A stretch of 64,000 bases of DNA from Zasmidium citrigriseum. Taxonomy: Eukaryota; Ascomycota; Dothideomycetes; Mycosphaerellales; Mycosphaerellaceae. A program made the translations under genes and the position numbers. Position 1 is the stretch's first letter; every line of letters begins with the position of its first letter. Positions 62,090 through 64,000 of this stretch are shown here, one piece after another. The notes beneath the pieces were generated by a model that saw only the letters and a program-made list of their open reading frames with translations, was not told the DNA's origin and did no database searches. The stretch spans positions 90,663-154,662 of the forward strand of contig NHNW01000079.1 of the NCBI GenBank assembly GCA_002786025.1, in the 5' to 3' direction.

Positions 62090-64000
62090 TCTTATAGGCG
62101 ATACTATCCGCGACTTCTACTCGCTAGTACGCGAGATCCGCGAATCGTAGCGTCGCCCGCGGATAGTATATTACTAGCTAGGCTAGCGGTAATAAATAAT
62201 AAATAATACTACTCTACTACTATTACTACTATACTTCCTCGATACTACTATACCTACCCTTCTAAAACTATATTACCCGCTCTATCGTATTATCGTATTT
62301 AATATCTATCGCTAGCTACCTTAAACTATCTTCCTATTATTATATAGTTATACCTATACTTACTTTAAGATATATATACTAATTTCGATTTAGGATTTCC
62401 GCTATAATAGGCGTCCTATAGCGCTTACTAAGCTATCTAACTCGAGGCGAGATTAAGAAGTTCCTAAAGGATAGTAATAATAGAGGTCTATTACTCTTCT
62501 AGTAGCTATTCGATTAGACTCGAGACGAAGCGAAGTAGGCCTTTATACTATATAAATTAGTACTAAGACGATATATACTACTAAACCTCGCTACTATTCC
62601 TATATAGACTAACTCCCTTTCGGATTCTTCGCTATAGATACTAGTAGAGAATAAGCTATACTACGACTACCTAGCGCTATTCTTTAATAGAGATAGCTTA
62701 GTATATATATAGCTAGACTAGCTCTTTCCTAGTATATTTATTAGGGAGTAAGAGGGTATAAGAAGAGAGTATAACTAGAAAATACTTATATAGGCGTATA
62801 TAAACTTTATTAAGGCTATAGAGTCTAAGTCGAATAGAGAGCTAGATAAGAAGTTAGTAAAACTAGAAACGTAGAATAGATATAGAAGTAATACTACTAC
62901 TAGCTAAGGTAGCTCGTCTAGGCGATAAGCTTTAACTATCTCTACGAATATAATATTACTCGATAGCGAAGTAGTCTACTCTAAAGGTACAATAAGTAGC
63001 GAGGAGGACTCGCTATATAAGCTACGTAAGCGAAGATACTATAGTAGTAATATATAATATCTTATAACGAAGACCCTAACTATATAAAATCTAATTATAG
63101 TAATACTTAAGTTTAAGGCCAAATCTCGAGTTAGCTATACTACGAATATCGTAGCTATAAAGTCGTTCTAGAGTAAAGGTATCTTAATAAAGGCTACGAT
63201 ACTCTTTAATCTAGACTACTATCCCTATCTAGATAGGTTTAGTATATAGTACTTTAACGCCTATAGTATACTACGCCCCGTAAAGTAGGGCGCTTAGATT
63301 AACGCTATAATAAACGATCTCCGCGATTTCTTAGATACTAACTTCTTATATAGTAACCTCTTAGCCTTTTTAGTAAAGGTCGAAGACTAATCTAAGCTAT
63401 TATTATTACTAGTAGAGTAGCGAGTATAGAACGAAGTCTTCGCGAAGGCCTATAGAAGTATTAACCTTTAGCGTATAGAGGTCTCTTCGTTAAGACCTAT
63501 TAGAGGCGGAAAGAGTCGCTAGTAAGAAGACTAGAGTAACTATTAGATAGATAGTAAAGACTTTTTCGAACTAGCGAGCGATACTAAGCGTATAGTACTA
63601 GCGATCTTCTATAGAACGAGATTAAATATCTCTTACGGCTCGTAATATTAGCGATCGTCTTAATATATAAGGAGTTTTCTCGTCGATAATAAAGATAATC
63701 GACTAGCTATAGCTATCTACTCCTTACCTACTTTTAATATAGAACGAGTACCCTTAGACGAGGATCCTATCCTTATACCGTAGCTATCTAGTTAAATTAG
63801 AGTAGAATCTACTAATCCGTTCGGTTTTAAGCGACTCGCTACTAAGGCTAGCTACGAGTTAGATATACTAATAATATCGATACTTACTACTCTACTCTAC
63901 TAAGTTATACTAATAGTATAGTAGAAGCGGACCTATCTATTCTTTAGCTTCGACTCTACTAATACTTATCCGAAGTTAAAGGTTCTTTTACTAGGCTAGA
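62090..64000 (+). repeat. SNF2-helicase-bearing repeat element, copy 2 (runs off the window)
   Basis: This starts with the same CCGCGACTTCTAC word as copy 1 and is collinear with it. The fossil segment YKLRKRR, then SYTTNIVAIKSF, YPYLDRFS and INAIINDLRDFLDTNFLYSNLLAFLVK (63.0-63.4 kb) parallels VGVKSF, YLPxLDRYNIYF and INTIINYLYSYFNTNNYYSFILAFIV of copy 1 (57.0-57.3 kb). The helicase part would lie beyond base 64000. Confidence 0.6.

Larger units (their letters stand above)
55910..62090 (+). repeat. SNF2-helicase-bearing repeat element, copy 1 (~6.2 kb)
   Basis: Its start is marked by ACTATCCGCGACTTCTAC at 55923-55940, which recurs at 62103-62120. Other matched words are TTAT(C/A)CGCGAGATCTATAG at 55701 and 61903, and AAAGTCGTTCTAG at 57046 and 63159. 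The offsets, about 6202, 6180 and 6113 bp, change smoothly, showing two collinear direct copies with indels. Through-stop translation gives an N-terminal region of unknown type (56.4-57.6 kb) and SNF2-like helicase motifs (58.1-60.1 kb). A 14-bp tandem array at 60367 and ~1.5 kb of apparently non-coding sequence follow. The copies differ clearly at protein level, so they are old relatives and not a recent tandem duplication. The element class is unknown. Confidence 0.6.
48310..64000. repeat. RIP-saturated repeat block (almost no CpA or TpG)
   Basis: From about 48310 to the window end nearly every CA and TG dinucleotide is missing, while CG, CC and CT remain common and TA is very abundant. Rare survivors include CA at 48376, 49207 and 58102, and TG at about 54964-54974 and 61777. 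This is the expected end state of repeat-induced point mutation, which changes CpA to TpA on either strand of duplicated DNA. No open frame of useful length survives because CAG and CAA became TAG and TAA, and TGG became TAG or TAA. Fossil coding still reads through if stops are ignored. Such blocks are usually methylated, silent heterochromatin. Confidence 0.93.

Noticed and set aside
48310..64000. CRISPR array, prophage or bacterial origin
   Set aside because: No regularly spaced repeats with unique spacers; the mutation pattern and transposase type are fungal.

Overview
The window is filamentous-fungal nuclear DNA. Genes are compact with zero to five short introns of about 48-109 bp (GT...AG, branch sites such as CTGAC or ACTAAC). 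The gene set (RPA190, PRP3, SYP1, KXD1, a Frq1/NCS-1 sensor, an Hsp30-type small heat-shock protein, GH79, a secreted pepsin) and the adjoining saturated repeat-induced point mutation (RIP) indicate Ascomycota/Pezizomycotina. A Dothideomycete of the Mycosphaerellaceae type is my best guess from protein flavour, and is inference only.

Layout. 1-48.3 kb is gene-dense and CpA/TpG-normal. In order it holds: the 3' end of a frequenin/NCS-1 gene; an F-box gene; remains of an MFS sugar transporter and an FAD-dependent oxidase (1.85-3.4 kb); a secreted aspartic protease; RNA polymerase I subunit RPA190 divergent from splicing factor PRP3; two members of an F-box-like family; a mitochondrial PPR/CIA84-like gene divergent from mitoribosomal S18; a third F-box-like member; a tRNA-like Pol III transcription unit; a BolA-like gene divergent from NIF3; methionine aminopeptidase 2; a secreted carboxylesterase; a GST-like gene; a GH79 glycosidase; KXD1; an Hsp20/Hsp30 gene; the endocytic muniscin SYP1; a fourth F-box-like member; and a cytochrome P450.

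48.3-64 kb is a heterochromatin-type repeat block from which almost every CpA and TpG has been removed while CpG, CpC and CpT remain. No open frames survive. A Tc1/mariner (DD34E) transposase can still be read through its stops at about 48.5-49.4 kb. A roughly 6.2-kb element occurs as two diverged direct copies (about 55.9-62.1 kb and 62.1 kb to the end). Its fossil protein carries SNF2-type helicase motifs.

How the genes relate: most are unrelated housekeeping genes. Divergent pairs share short promoters, two of which join functionally akin partners (mitochondrial CIA84-like/RSM18; BolA-like/NIF3). Secreted or metabolic genes (protease, esterase, GH79, P450, GST-like) are scattered among them. 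The most unusual items are the RIP-saturated SNF2 element, the tRNA-like Pol III unit at 23.9-24.1 kb, tandem splice donors that would swap the GH79 C-terminus, and an upstream mitochondrial-like leader on the small heat-shock protein. Exon joins were placed by eye from splice consensus, frame and family fit.
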